Below, piece after piece: positions 27,844 through 37,961 of a DNA stretch of 64,000 nt. How positions within the stretch are numbered: position 1 is the first letter of the stretch; each line of letters starts with the position of its first letter. The DNA is from CAVPDG01 sp963702535. Lineage in GTDB: Bacteria; Chloroflexota; Anaerolineae; Anaerolineales; UBA4823. The stretch is from the NCBI GenBank assembly GCA_963702535.1, contig CAVPDG010000010.1, positions 545,747-609,746 on the forward strand. Reading direction: 5' to 3'. The position numbers and the translations under genes are program-made. A model generated the notes under the pieces. The model searched no databases and was not told the origin of the DNA. It saw only the letters and a list, made by a program, of their open reading frames with translations.

Positions 27844-28536
27844 GATGCGCTTACCAGCTTGTAGCCCACGCCGCGCACGGTCTGGATCAGCTCAGGGCGG
27901 TTGGGGTCGCGCTCCAGTTTCTCTCTCAGCCAGCGGATGTGCACGTAGACCACCTGCGGCTGCCCGGCAAACTCGGCGCCCCACACGCTCGCCAGCAGGT
28001 CATTAACAGAAAACACCCTGCCCGGCTCCAACGCCAGGGCGTGCAGCAGGTCGAACTCGCGTGGCGAAAGATCGACCACCCGCCCTGCCAGGCTGACGGT
28101 ATGCGCCAGCGGGTCGATGAGCAGGTCGCCGACCTGCAGGGAAGCGCCCGCCTCCGAGGGCACGCCCCGGCTGCTGCACGCGGCGCAGCACAGCCTTGAT
28201 ATGCGCCAGGAGCACGTCGACATCGAACGGCTTGGTGATGTAATCATCGGCGCCCAGCTCCAATCCAACCACCTCATCCAGCTCGCGCCGCCGTGCAGTG
28301 ACAAAAATGACCGGCACGCTGAACTGGTCTTTGAACTGGCGCAAGGCATCCAGCCCGTCCATGCCGGGCAAGCCGATATCCAGCAGCACCAGGTCCGGCG
28401 GTTGGCGGCGCGCCAGGGATAGGGCGTCCTCTGCCGCGCCAGCAGTGCTCGCCTGGTACCCCGCCTGCTGCAGGTTGAAAGCCAGGCTGCGGCGCATCAA
28501 GGCGTCATCATCCACTACCAGGATGTGTTTGGACAT
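27840..28536 (-). CDS. OmpR/PhoB-family response regulator (one frameshift)
   Basis: Receiver domain from ATG 28536: HILVVDDDALMRR, phosphoacceptor Asp in LVLLDIGLPGMDG, switch residue region VIFVTARR and KPFD Lys. A slip near 28150 leads to the winged-helix effector domain (LSPREFDLLHALALEPGRVFSVNDLLASVWG, YVHIRWLREKLE, TVRGVGYKL). About 232 residues. Partner of the adjacent histidine kinase, with coupled translation. Confidence 0.93.
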
Positions 28537-28743
28537 GAGATCAGCCGTATTGTCCTCTCCGCTACAAAGTATACCCCTGCCCCAAGCGAGGCGCAACACT
28601 CGCCCGGTCAAATGCCCATAGCGCATTGGATTGCAAACGACCCGTGACAATTTCACCAAGATAGGCGATAATCACGCGCTAGGCGTTCTACCATAAGAGC
28701 CAAACTCACTTGCCACCATCTCTCCCCTCGGAGCCAAACAGAC

Positions 28744-29705
28744 ATGACAACGAACCATGAAAACGGCGCCAACAATCGAGCTCACCTGACACGCTACGCC
28801 TGGCTCTCCATCGCCGCGGCCTGTTTGACCATCGGGATGAAAACGGCGGCTTACTACCTGACCGGCTCGGTGGGCTTGCTATCCGACGCTCTGGAGTTGC
28901 TGGTCAACCTGGCTGGCGCGCTGATGGCGCTGGCGATGCTGATCATCGCCGCCCGCCCGGCGGATGAGGAGCACGCCTACGGGCATAGCAAAGCCGAATA
29001 CTTCTCCAGCGGCTTCGAAGGTGCACTGATCCTGGTGGCAGCCGTGATGATCACGGTCACTGCCGTGCGCCGGCTGATCACGCCCGAGCCTCTCGAGCAG
29101 GTCGGTTTAGGCTTGGTCATCTCGATTGCCGCCTCGCTCATCAACCTGGGGGTCGCCCTGGTAATGCTGCCGGCTGCCAAACGCTATCAACTCCATCACC
29201 CTGGAGGCGGACGCCCGGCACTTATTGACCGATGTGTGGACCTCTGCCGGGGTCATCGTCGGCGTAGCCCTGGTTGCCATCACCGGCTGGCTGCGCCTGG
29301 ACCCACTTGTGGCGCTGCTCGTGGCTGCCAATATCGTCTGGACCGGCGTGGGCATCCTCCGCAAATCGGTACGCGGGCTGATGGACATCGCTATCCCGGC
29401 TAGAGGAGCAGGAGGCTCTGCGTAAAGTTCTGGAGCCCTACGAGCAGAGCGGCGTGCAATTCCACGCGCTGCGCACCCGCCAGTCTGCCTCACGCCGCTT
29501 TGTTTCACTTCATGTGCTGGTCCCCGGCGAATGGAGCGTCCACCAGGGGCACCAATTGCTGGAGAGCATCGAAGCCGGTATCCGCAACGCCATACCTGAG
29601 GTGACCGTCTTCACGCACCTCGAATCGCTGGAGGATCCCGCATCCTGGAACGATGCAGCTTTGGACCGCGCCCAGCCCGCTCCTGCCGATAGCCCGGCAG
29701 TTTAA
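28744..29705 (+). CDS. cation diffusion facilitator family metal exporter (two frameshifts)
   Basis: Six-TM Zn/Fe/Mn-type efflux antiporter. GSVGLLSDALELLVNLAG (TM2 metal site, with the second acidic pair changed to E/N), HAYGHSKAEYFSSGFEG, and after a slip near 29195 EADARHLLTDVWTSAGVIVG (TM5 H-D site). A second slip near 29405 joins the cytosolic C-terminal domain (YEQSGVQFHALRTRQS). About 320 residues. Divergent from the two-component genes across 28537-28743, which shows no gene. Confidence 0.88.
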
Positions 29706-29717
29706 TACCAAAGGATC

Positions 29718-30296
29718 ATGCCCATGCAGACAATCTCCTCTCCAAAAACCGCCCTGCTCCTGGTGGATATCCAAAACGACTATTTCCCCGGCGGAAAAAA
29801 CGAGCTGCAGGGCAGCATGCAAGCCGGCGAGCAAGCGGGGCGCCTGCTGGATCTCTTCCGCCGCACGGGGCAGGTCATCATCCACATCCAGCACATCTCC
29901 ACCCGTCCCGGCGCGAAATTCTTCCTGCCCGGCAGCCCTGGCGCAGAGATGCATGCCTGCGTCCAGCCCCTGGCGGATGAAACCCTGATCCAGAAACACT
30001 ATCCCAACAGCTTCCGGGATACGCCGCTGCTCGTGTACCTGCAGACCGTGCAGGCCACGCGGCTGGTGATCGCGGGTATGATGACCCACATGTGCGTGGA
30101 GGCCACCACCCGCGCCGCTTTCGACCTGGGTTTCGAATGCCTCGTCGCTGCTGACGCTTGCGCCACCAAGGACCTCAGCTTCCAGGGCCAGATTATCCCG
30201 GCAGCCCAGGTCCATGCCTCCTTCCTGGCAGCCTTGCAGGGGACGTATGCCAAAGTGCTGACAGTCGAAGAAGCGATCATTCTTATAGGGAGTTGA
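29718..30296 (+). CDS. isochorismatase-family cysteine hydrolase
   Basis: 192 residues. The catalytic triad is visible: Asp in LLVDIQNDYF (residue about 17), Lys in IQKHYPNSF, and Cys in GMMTHMCVEATTRAAFDLG. These enzymes cleave amides or ethers such as nicotinamide, carbamoylsarcosine or isochorismate. Proximity to a GcvT-like protein and FAD oxidoreductases makes a role in methylated-amine or carbamoyl compound breakdown possible, but this is inference. No break is seen. It ends 4 bases before the methyltransferase. Confidence 0.88.
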   Translation: MPMQTISSPKTALLLVDIQNDYFPGGKNELQGSMQAGEQAGRLLDLFRRTGQVIIHIQHISTRPGAKFFLPGSPGAEMHACVQPLADETLIQKHYPNSFRDTPLLVYLQTVQATRLVIAGMMTHMCVEATTRAAFDLGFECLVAADACATKDLSFQGQIIPAAQVHASFLAALQGTYAKVLTVEEAIILIGS

Positions 30297-30300
30297 TCCA

Positions 30301-31056
30301 ATGGACGACCCTGAAATGCTCCCCAAGCTCTACCAAGATCTCACCGACTGGTGGACGCTGCTCTCACCGCCCGAAGAGTACGCCGAGGAAGCGGAGTATT
30401 ACCGGAATGCCCTGATCTCCTCTGCCAGCGCGCCGGTTCACACCCTGCTGGAGCTGGGCTCCGGCGGCGGCAACAACGCCTCATTTCTGAAGAAACACTT
30501 CCAGATGACGCTGGTCGATCTCTCTCCCGGCATGCTGGAGGTGAGCCGCAAGCTCAATCCGGAGTGCGAGCACCTGCAAGGCGATATGCGCTCCGTGCGG
30601 CTCGGGCGGCTGTTCGACGCGGTATTCATCCATGACGCCATCGCCTATATGGCAAGCGCTGAAGATCTCAAAAGCGCCATGCGAACAGCTTTCGTGCACC
30701 TTAAGCCCGGCGGAGTAGCTCTCTTCGCGCCGGACCAGCTCAGCGAGACTTTCAAGCCCTATACCGATCACGGCGGGTACGATCAGGGTGACCGCGGCCT
30801 GCGCTACCTGGAATGGGGCTGGGATCCTGACCCGAGCGATACCCGCATGATCATGCTGATGGTATACGTGTTGCGCCAGGGGAACAATGAGATCCAGATC
30901 ATCGAAGACCGGCACATTTGCGGTCTCTTCAGCAGCGATGAATGGCTATCCATGCTTGCCGAGGTTGGCTTCGCCGGTAGGGCGCAGCTCATTGAGCTCA
31001 GCGAGGTCGAGCCTTACTGCGGTCAGGTATTTATCGGGGTAAAGTCTCCGCAATAG
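30301..31056 (+). CDS. class I SAM-dependent methyltransferase
   Basis: 251 residues. Motif I is LLELGSGGGNNASFL, followed by VDLSPGMLEVSRKLNP (motif II acidic residue) and DAVFIHDAIAYM (motif IV). It resembles small-molecule Methyltransf_25-type enzymes. It follows the isochorismatase-like gene closely and precedes the GcvT-like gene by 46 bases. The substrate is not predictable from sequence. Confidence 0.85.
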   Translation: MDDPEMLPKLYQDLTDWWTLLSPPEEYAEEAEYYRNALISSASAPVHTLLELGSGGGNNASFLKKHFQMTLVDLSPGMLEVSRKLNPECEHLQGDMRSVRLGRLFDAVFIHDAIAYMASAEDLKSAMRTAFVHLKPGGVALFAPDQLSETFKPYTDHGGYDQGDRGLRYLEWGWDPDPSDTRMIMLMVYVLRQGNNEIQIIEDRHICGLFSSDEWLSMLAEVGFAGRAQLIELSEVEPYCGQVFIGVKSPQ

Positions 31057-31102
31057 TATAATTCCTCAATCCTGATTATCTATCTCCAGATTGGTGGTTT
31101 GC

Positions 31103-32293
31103 ATGCCGATACCCTCTCCCTTCCATTCCCGCACGGCTCCCCGCTGCGAGAGCCAGGAGTGGCGCAACTGGTCCGGATACCTGGCAGCCGCCCTCTATGA
31201 GCCGGGGCACGAGCGCGAGTATTACGCCATCCGCGACAGGGCCGCCCTGATCGACGTCTCGCCGCTTTTCAAATACGAGATCCGCGGCCCACAAGCGCTC
31301 ACCGCCGTGAACCGTATCCTGACGCGCGACGCGACACGCTGCGCGGTCGGGCAGGTGATGTACTCACCTTGGTGTGACGACGACGGCAAAGTGATCGATG
31401 ATGGCACGGTGGCGCGCCTGTCGGAGCAGGCATTCCGCATCACCGCCGCCGAGCCCAACCTGGCCTGGTTCCAGGACTGCAGCTACCGCCTGGACGTCGA
31501 GGTGTGCGACGTCTCGGAAGACCTGGCGGCGCTGGCGCTGCAGGGTCCCAACTCGCGGCGCATCCTGGAGCAGATCTTCAGCGGCATGTTCCTCACCGAC
31601 CTGAAGTATTACCGCCTGGCGCAGGGTTACGCCGGCAGCATCCCGCTCACGGTCACCCGCACCGGCTATACCGGCGACCTGGGATACGAGCTTTGGGTCG
31701 CTCCGCAGCACGCCGAAGCGTTGTGGGACCTGCTGGTGGAGACCGGTAAGGGATTAGGGCTGGCGCCAGCCGGCATCATCGCCCTGGATATCGCCCGCAT
31801 CGAAGCCGGCATGGTCATGCTCCAGGTGGATTACATCTCCGCGCGCAAAGCGCTGATCGCAGCGCAGAAAAGCTCCCCCTTCGAGATCGGTATGGCATGG
31901 GCGGTCGACTTTAAAAAAGGCGACTTCGTCGGGCGCAAGGCGCTCCTGGCTGAACAACGCTCCGGCTCGAAATGGAAGCTGGTGGGGCTGGAGGTGGATT
32001 GGGAATCGCTGCAGGCGCTTTACGGGCGCTACGACCTGGCGCCCCAGCTCAGCGGGCGCGCCTCCCGTTCCGCCGCGCCGCTCTATCGCGAGGAGCAGCA
32101 GGTGGGGCAGGCGACCAGCCATACCTTTTCGCCGATCTTGAAGAAATATATCGCCATCGCCAGCGTGGAAAGCCAGCACGCTACGCCCGGCAGCCAGCTC
32201 CAGATGGAGTTCACCATCGAGCACAGCCGCCAGAGAGCCGATGCAACGATCGTCAAGCTGCCCTTCTTCGACCCTCCCAGAAAGCGAGCCTGA
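31103..32293 (+). CDS. GcvT-like aminomethyltransferase family protein
   Basis: 396 residues from ATG 31103; an in-frame GTG lies 12 bases upstream. It has the folate-binding GcvT fold: REYYAIRDRAALIDVSPLFKYEI, VMYSPWCDDDGKVIDDGTVARL, RTGYTGDLGYELWV and the C-terminal barrel (GRASRSAAPLYREEQQVGQAT). The family moves one-carbon units onto tetrahydrofolate from glycine, dimethylglycine, sarcosine or dimethylsulfoniopropionate. No glycine cleavage H or P protein genes are nearby, so a demethylase role is more likely than glycine cleavage. It is followed directly by two FAD oxidoreductases. Confidence 0.88.
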   Translation: MPIPSPFHSRTAPRCESQEWRNWSGYLAAALYEPGHEREYYAIRDRAALIDVSPLFKYEIRGPQALTAVNRILTRDATRCAVGQVMYSPWCDDDGKVIDDGTVARLSEQAFRITAAEPNLAWFQDCSYRLDVEVCDVSEDLAALALQGPNSRRILEQIFSGMFLTDLKYYRLAQGYAGSIPLTVTRTGYTGDLGYELWVAPQHAEALWDLLVETGKGLGLAPAGIIALDIARIEAGMVMLQVDYISARKALIAAQKSSPFEIGMAWAVDFKKGDFVGRKALLAEQRSGSKWKLVGLEVDWESLQALYGRYDLAPQLSGRASRSAAPLYREEQQVGQATSHTFSPILKKYIAIASVESQHATPGSQLQMEFTIEHSRQRADATIVKLPFFDPPRKRA

Positions 32294-32296
32294 GAT

Positions 32297-33881
32297 ATGC
32301 GCGAACAATATGACGCGATTGTGATTGGCGGTGGGCATAACGGGCTGGTGACTGCGGCTTACCTGGCGCGCGCCGGCAAGAAGGTGCTCGTGCTGGAACG
32401 GCGGCATGTCCTGGGTGGCGCCAGCGTCACCGAGGAGATCTACCCGGGTTTCAAATTTACGGTATTCTCTTACGTTGTCAGCCTGCTGCGCCCCGAGATC
32501 ATCCGCGACCTGGAGCTTCACAAGCACGGGCTTGTGATCCTGCCCCTGGAGAGCACGCTCAGCCCGCTGCCGGATGGAAATTACCTGTACCGGGACGGTG
32601 ATCATTACCGCAGCATGCGCGACATCGCCCGCTTCTCCCCTCGCGACGCCGACGCCTACGAAGATTACAGCCACACGATGTACTTCATGGCAAAAGCCGT
32701 CAAGCCCATCCTGGGGCTGGCGCCGCCCGACCCTACCAGCCTGAACCCGGCGGAGCTCGGTCGCCTGCTGCGGCTGGCGCGCCAGTATTTGCACCTGGAC
32801 GAATCCCAGCTGCACACCCTGGTGCGCCTGATGACGATGAGCTCGGCGGATTTCGTCGAGCGCTGGTTCGAAGTCGGAGCCGCTGAAGGGCACGCTCTCC
32901 GCCAGCGGGATCATCGGCACTTTCCTGGGACCGCGCTCGCCGGGGACCGCCTACGTGCTGCTGCACCATTACATGGGCGAGATCGACGGCTCGTACCGCG
33001 CCTGGGGCTTCGCCAAGGGCGGCACCGGCGGCATCTCCACCTCGATCGCCCAGGCAGCCCAGTCCTTTGGCGCGCATATCCGCACCAATGCCCGCGTGGC
33101 GCGGCTGGTCGTCAAGCGCGGCAAGGCAAGAGGCGTCGTTCTGGAGAGCGGCGAGGAGATCGCCGCCAAACGGGTGGTCTCCAGCCTGGATCCGAAAGGC
33201 ACGTTTCTCGACCTGCTGGAGCCGGGTCTGCTGCCCGAGGACATGCTCGCCAGCATCCGCAAGTACAGCTACCGCGGCTCCTCGGGTAAGGTAAACCTGG
33301 CGCTGGACGCCGCTCCCGAGCTGGCTTGCAAACCGGGCGATGGGCGCCACCTGGCGGGCGCCATCTCGATCAGCCCCAGCATCGATTACATCGAGCGGGC
33401 GTATGATGCTGCCAAGTATGGGGATTTCTCGCCGCGACCCTACATCGACGTCATCATCCCCTCCATGATCGACCCAGATATGGCGCCGCCCGGCAAGCAT
33501 GTCATGTCTTGCTTTGTGCAGTATGCGCCTTACGCCCTGAAGGAAGGCACATGGGAAGAACGGCGGGAGGCGTTCGGCGATACCGTCATCGATACCCTGA
33601 GCGAGTACTTCCCGAACTTGAAAAACATCATCCTGCACCGCCAGGTGCTGACCCCCTGGGATATGCAACAAACCATCGGGCTGACAGAAGGCAATATCTT
33701 TCAGGGCGAGCTCAGCCTCTCCCAGCTTTTCTTCCTGCGCCCGGCGTCCGGTCTGGCGCGCTACCGCACCCCCGTGCGGGATTACTACCAGTGTGGCTCG
33801 GCGACCCATCCCGGCGGCGGCATCTCCGGCGCCTCGGGAAGGCTGGCTGCGCTCGAGATCCTCAGAGACTGGAAGGCATGA
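32297..33881 (+). CDS. PYROXD2/COG1233-type NAD(P)/FAD-dependent oxidoreductase (one frameshift)
   Basis: Begins AIVIGGGHNGLVTAAYLARAG (Rossmann FAD site), then VLVLERRHVLGGASVTEEI. A slip near 32890 joins ERWFE to TLSASGIIGTF. C-terminal GSATHPGGGISGASGRLAALEIL is the second FAD contact of phytoene desaturase-like enzymes. About 527 residues. Its stop overlaps the next ATG (ATGA at 33878-33881). Its substrate is unknown; the neighbouring GcvT-like gene suggests oxidation of a methylated or amino compound. Confidence 0.87.
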
Positions 33882-35495
33882 GAGGGGCAGCCATGCAGAG
33901 CAAAGCCACTTACGATGCCATCATCATCGGCGGCGGGCATAACGGCTTGACCGCCGCGGCGTACCTCGCCAAAGCCAGGCTGAAAGTCCTGGTATTGGAG
34001 CGGCGCGGCGTGTTGGGCGGCGCCGCCGCCAGCGAAGCCATCTTCCCCGGCTATACGGTCAACACCGGCGCGCTGGATAGTGGGCTGTTGCTGCGGGAGG
34101 TCGTCGCTGACCTGCGCCTGGAGAAACACGGGCTGCAGTTCCTGCACAGCCCGGCAGTCCTGCATGCCCTGCAGGCAGACGACCCGGGGCTCACCCTGTG
34201 GCGCGACCCGCAGCGCAGCGCGGCGGAGATCGCCCGATTTTCCGCCAAAGACGCCGAGGCGTACCCGGCTTATGTAGCCTGGATCAGCCGCATGGCGGGC
34301 GTCTTGCGTGGGGCGTTCCTGCGCACGCCGCCCAGCATCCCCGATCTGCCGCCGGGCGAGATGCTCGCCTGGCTCCCCAGCGCACTCAAGGTGAGGCGCC
34401 TGGGCAAGAAGGACATGATGGCGCTGCTACGGGCGCTGCCCATGCCGCTGGCTGACTTCCTGGACGAGTGGTTCGAGCACCCGGCGGTCAAAGCCGCCGT
34501 TGGCGCGGCAGGCGTTACGGGCAGCATGCTGGGACCGCGCGCCTCCGGCACGGTCTTTATGCTGCTCTACCAGGCGATGAACGCCGGTCAGGCGGGCTTC
34601 CGCGCCAGCAGCTTCGTGCGCGGCGGGATGGGCGCCCTCTCCGCCGCCCTGGCGCACGCAGCGACGGCTCATAAGGCAGAGATCCGCACCGGCGCAGCGG
34701 TCGAGCATATCCTGCTGGAGGAAGGCAAAGCCAGCGGCGTGCTGCTGGCGAGCGGCGAGCGCCTGGAAGGGCGCGCCATCCTCTCCAGCGCCACCCCCCA
34801 CCACACCTTCTTCGACCTGGCTGGCGCATCCAACCTGGCGGTCGGCTTCAGCCGCGAGCTACGCAACATCCGCTATCGCGGCAGCACTGCTCGCCTCAAC
34901 CTGGCGCTGGACGGGCTGCCGGCTTTCCGCTCCCTGCCGCCTGCCGCTGGAGCCACCGATGCACTCAGCGGGCACCTCCTGCTCTGCCCCAGCCTGGACT
35001 ACCTGGAAAAAGCCTATGACGACGCCAAGTACGGGGCATTCTCCACTCAACCGGTGCTGGACTTCGTCATCCCCACCCTGCTGGACAATTCCCTCGCCCC
35101 GCCCGGCAAGCACGTGCTGAGTGCGAACATCCAGTACGCCCCCTACCACCTGCGTGAGGCAAGCTGGGAGACACAAGGCGCGGCGCTGGCAGAGTCTCGT
35201 GCTGAAAGCGCTGGAAGAGCACGCTCCCGGCTTGCGTGACCTGGTGCTGCATCAGCAGCTCCTCACGCCGCTCGATCTCGAGCGCGAGTACGGTCTGAGC
35301 GAGGGCTGCATCTTCCACGGTCAGATGGCGCTCGACCAGCTCTGGTTCATGCGCCCTGTGCCGGGACCGGCGCCTTACCACACGCCCATCCCCAACTTGT
35401 TCCTTTGCGGGGCAGGCTCGCACCCCGGCGGCGGCGTCACCGGCGCGCCGGGGAGGAACGCAGCGCGGGCGGTGCTGCGGGAGATTGACCGGTGA
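33878..35495 (+). CDS. second PYROXD2/COG1233-type FAD oxidoreductase, paralogue of the preceding gene (one frameshift)
   Basis: Starts MRGAAMQSKATYDAIIIGGGHNGL and continues VLVLERRGVLGGAAASEAIF. The middle section NAGQAGFRASSFVRGGMGALSAALA matches the same position of the upstream paralogue. A slip near 35195 joins WETQGAALAE to LVLKALEEHAPGL, and the end GAGSHPGGGVTGAPGRNAARAVL is the FAD tail motif. About 539 residues. The tandem arrangement with overlapping stop and start suggests a heteromeric enzyme or gene duplication. Confidence 0.87.
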
Positions 35496-35528
35496 TAAGC
35501 CAGCCAACCTACCGATCTACAGCTCAGG

Positions 35529-35558
35529 TTACTCGTAGACAAGGCAGAGTACGAGTAA
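35529..35558. terminator. hairpin between convergent genes
   Basis: TTACTCGTA and its exact complement TACGAGTAA flank a 12-base loop, midway between the oxidoreductase stop and the convergent acyltransferase stop. There is no T-run, so it may be a weak or factor-dependent terminator. Confidence 0.4.
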
Positions 35559-35584
35559 TCCTCCACGATTATCTAAAGAACTAA

Positions 35585-36337
35585 TTATTCCCCATACTCC
35601 CCCCGCAGCTCCTGCGGCAGCAGGCGGGCGATGCTGCGCATGACCGCCTGGGTGGCGTAATCATCGCTCCCATCCCGGCTCAAACCGAGTGGGATTTCCA
35701 GATTAAAAGCCGCGCCAAAATTCAAGCACAGGCAGCCGCCCGCCTCGTACACCCCCAGCGGGTAAAGCGGGTAGCCTAGCCCAGAAAGCAGGATCAGGAA
35801 GCGCCCCGCTCCCGCCGGCGGACGACCCAGCCTGCCGCCGGGGATATCTCGCCCTTCGGGCGCCAGCGCCAGCACGGTTGGCTGCTGCCTGGCTACGGCC
35901 AGCGCCTGGCGCACAGCCCTGGCGCGCGCTTCCGCCTCAAACGGGCGCGGTGGCATGGGCGGCATGGCGGTAAAGCCATAGACGCGCGCCAGGCGCGGGA
36001 ACAGCCGGCGGCTGACCTCCGCCAGCACCTCCGATTTAAAGCTGCCGCAGGATGTCCAGGCGGCGGTCATCGTCCAGTGCATCTCCACCGGGACGGTCGC
36101 GCCCACCGCCAGGGCGATCCAGTACGCCTGGAAGCCGGAGCGGCTGTAATGGTTGAATACCAGCAGCGCCGGACCCGACGAGGGGATGTTCTCCTTGCCT
36201 GTAATTTGGATTTCTGGCTGCCCTCCCGCCAGGCAGCGCAGGGCATCCCCCCGGAAGCTGCGTTTGCGATTTAGCGCCGCCGACAGGAGGACACCTGGGA
36301 CTACTTTCCACGGCAGGGGGTAGCGCGGGTATCTCAC
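35585..36337 (-). CDS. PlsC-like lysophospholipid acyltransferase family protein
   Basis: 250 residues. The acyltransferase block I is changed from NHxxxxD to VFNHYSRSGFQAYW (no Asp at the +5 position), and the APEGRDIPGGRLGRPPAGA segment matches block III (FPEG). Blocks are separated by the usual distance. The altered catalytic block makes activity uncertain. The gene is downstream of an MFS transporter, with 5 bases between them, so they are co-transcribed. Confidence 0.72.
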   Translation of the reverse strand: MRYPRYPLPWKVVPGVLLSAALNRKRSFRGDALRCLAGGQPEIQITGKENIPSSGPALLVFNHYSRSGFQAYWIALAVGATVPVEMHWTMTAAWTSCGSFKSEVLAEVSRRLFPRLARVYGFTAMPPMPPRPFEAEARARAVRQALAVARQQPTVLALAPEGRDIPGGRLGRPPAGAGRFLILLSGLGYPLYPLGVYEAGGCLCLNFGAAFNLEIPLGLSRDGSDDYATQAVMRSIARLLPQELRGEYGE

Positions 36338-36342
36338 CGGCT

Positions 36343-37800
36343 CTAGCCCTCGCCTCCTGCTTCTCCACCGCCGCGGACGCCGCGCAGGCTGAGCACGCTC
36401 AACAGGAAAAGCACCCCGTATCCGGCGAAGATCACAAAGTAGCCCAGCCCGGGGACCCGGGCGTTGAGCTGGTCTGCCACCGGTCCGCCGATACCGGTGC
36501 CGATCATGCCTGCCCCGGCGCCCGCCAGGTTGGAGACGCCCAGGTACCTGCCCGCCTCGGCTGCGGGCACCAGGCGCGTGCCCAACGCCCAGTTAGTGGT
36601 CACGAACAAACCCGTCCCCAGCCCCAGGATGCAGCCGGCGATGTAGATCAGCGCCAGGTTCGGCGCCCAGATGTTGAACAGGATGATCAGCGTGCCCGCC
36701 ACCGCCAGCCAGCCGCTCAGCGCCACGAGCAGCTTCTGCCCGATACGGTCGGAGAGCCAGCCGCTGGGCAGGGCGCTCAACAGGGTGAAAACGCCAACCA
36801 CCGTCAGCAGGGTGCCGGTCATGCTGGCTGCCGCTTCGCGCGTGATGCCGAAGGTATACATGAAGAAGTAAGGAGCGAAACCCTGCAGCGAGGTGACCGC
36901 CGCCAGGAACATCAGGCGGTTGACCACCCACCAGCTGAAGGAGGGTTTGCGCCAGACCTGCTTGCCGATGGTCGCCAGGGTGCCCGACCAGACCGCAGCC
37001 ACGCAAGCCGCCGCCATCGCCACCACCCCGCCCACAGCGATGCCGAGGGTTACCGCCGCCTGCCGCCCGGCGAAGGGCAAGGCGACCAGCGCGCTCAACC
37101 CGCCCACCAGGGCTCCGGCAGCCAGGCCGATCAGCGCTCCCGTCGCAATCCCCGCCAGCATACCCAGCACGCGCAACATGCTCGGCGCCAGAGGGATATC
37201 CGGCTTCTCCTTCAGCGGCGTTTCCCTGACCAGCAACAGGGTCAGCAGCATGAGCACCAACAGGATAGCCCCCGTCGCCAGGAACGCCAGGTTGATCCGA
37301 CCGCCTCCCACCAGCGGGGCGATGGTGACGCCGAGCAGGATGAGCGGCAGCAGCTCGAAGATGGATTTGATCGCCGAGGCGACGCCGCGCTGCTCTTCCG
37401 GCGTCTTGTCTGGGATCAGCCCCTGCAGCGCGCCGTGCGAGACGTTGGATGAGAATTGGAAGAGCAGGACGGCGACCAGTAAGAACCAGTAACCCGTCGC
37501 CATGGCGATCAGGGTCAGGAAGAGCAGGTCGAGCAGCACGCCGGCGAAGATGAACGGTCTGCGCCGCCCGAAGCGCGAGGTCGAGCGATCGCTGAGGATG
37601 CCCATCGCCGGCTGCACCAGCATGGCGATCACCAGCCCGGCTGTGCGCATCTCGCCCAGCGCCGTGTTGCGCACCTCCGGGCGCACGAAGGCGTCCACCA
37701 GGTAGGGCATGAAGATCGCCCCCACGGCGTTGTTACGCATGTTCAGCGCCAGCCAGAACAGGTTGATACCGATCAGGTCAATCCAACTCAGGCGCTTCAT
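36343..37800 (-). CDS. MFS transporter (GPH/SLC45-like), with extra Gly-rich central segment
   Basis: 485 residues with 12-14 predicted TM segments. N-terminal half: LIGINLFWLALNMRNNAVGAIFMPYLVD and the loop 2-3 motif GILSDRSTSRFGRRRPFIFAG typical of sugar/cation symporters. The centre holds a Gly/Ala-rich region (about residues 205-265) that may add two helices, followed by a second half with SGWLSDRIGQKLLV. The transported substrate is unknown. It shares a transcript with the PlsC-like gene; upstream lie a small inverted repeat and an ATCCGTG repeat element. Confidence 0.85.
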   Translation of the reverse strand: MKRLSWIDLIGINLFWLALNMRNNAVGAIFMPYLVDAFVRPEVRNTALGEMRTAGLVIAMLVQPAMGILSDRSTSRFGRRRPFIFAGVLLDLLFLTLIAMATGYWFLLVAVLLFQFSSNVSHGALQGLIPDKTPEEQRGVASAIKSIFELLPLILLGVTIAPLVGGGRINLAFLATGAILLVLMLLTLLLVRETPLKEKPDIPLAPSMLRVLGMLAGIATGALIGLAAGALVGGLSALVALPFAGRQAAVTLGIAVGGVVAMAAACVAAVWSGTLATIGKQVWRKPSFSWWVVNRLMFLAAVTSLQGFAPYFFMYTFGITREAAASMTGTLLTVVGVFTLLSALPSGWLSDRIGQKLLVALSGWLAVAGTLIILFNIWAPNLALIYIAGCILGLGTGLFVTTNWALGTRLVPAAEAGRYLGVSNLAGAGAGMIGTGIGGPVADQLNARVPGLGYFVIFAGYGVLFLLSVLSLRGVRGGGEAGGEG

Positions 37801-37849
37801 TCACTTTTTCGCCAATCGATTATCGTGCTTCACGATCATTGGGTTTATG

Positions 37850-37947
37850 GGACACGGATTTTCACGGAGAAACACGGATAAATGCTTTTTCTCAGATCCA
37901 CTTATTTCAAGATTTTTTATCCGTGATATCCGTGTTTATCCGTGTAC
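37850..37947. repeat. imperfect inverted element built of CACGGAT / ATCCGTG heptamers
   Basis: Three forward CACGGA(T/G)-like units at 37852-37880 face three ATCCGTG units at 37919-37944, spaced about every 9-14 bases. The pairs would form a long imperfect hairpin with a T-rich loop. A separate small inverted repeat (ATCGTG, CTT, CACGAT at 37822-37836) lies closer to the MFS start. The element fills the gap between the MFS and DUF4386 genes. Confidence 0.65.
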
Positions 37948-37961
37948 TATGCTCTTTTTTT

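Noticed and set aside
37850..37947. CRISPR array
   Set aside because: Units are only 7 bases, unevenly spaced and in both orientations, with no unique spacers of constant size.
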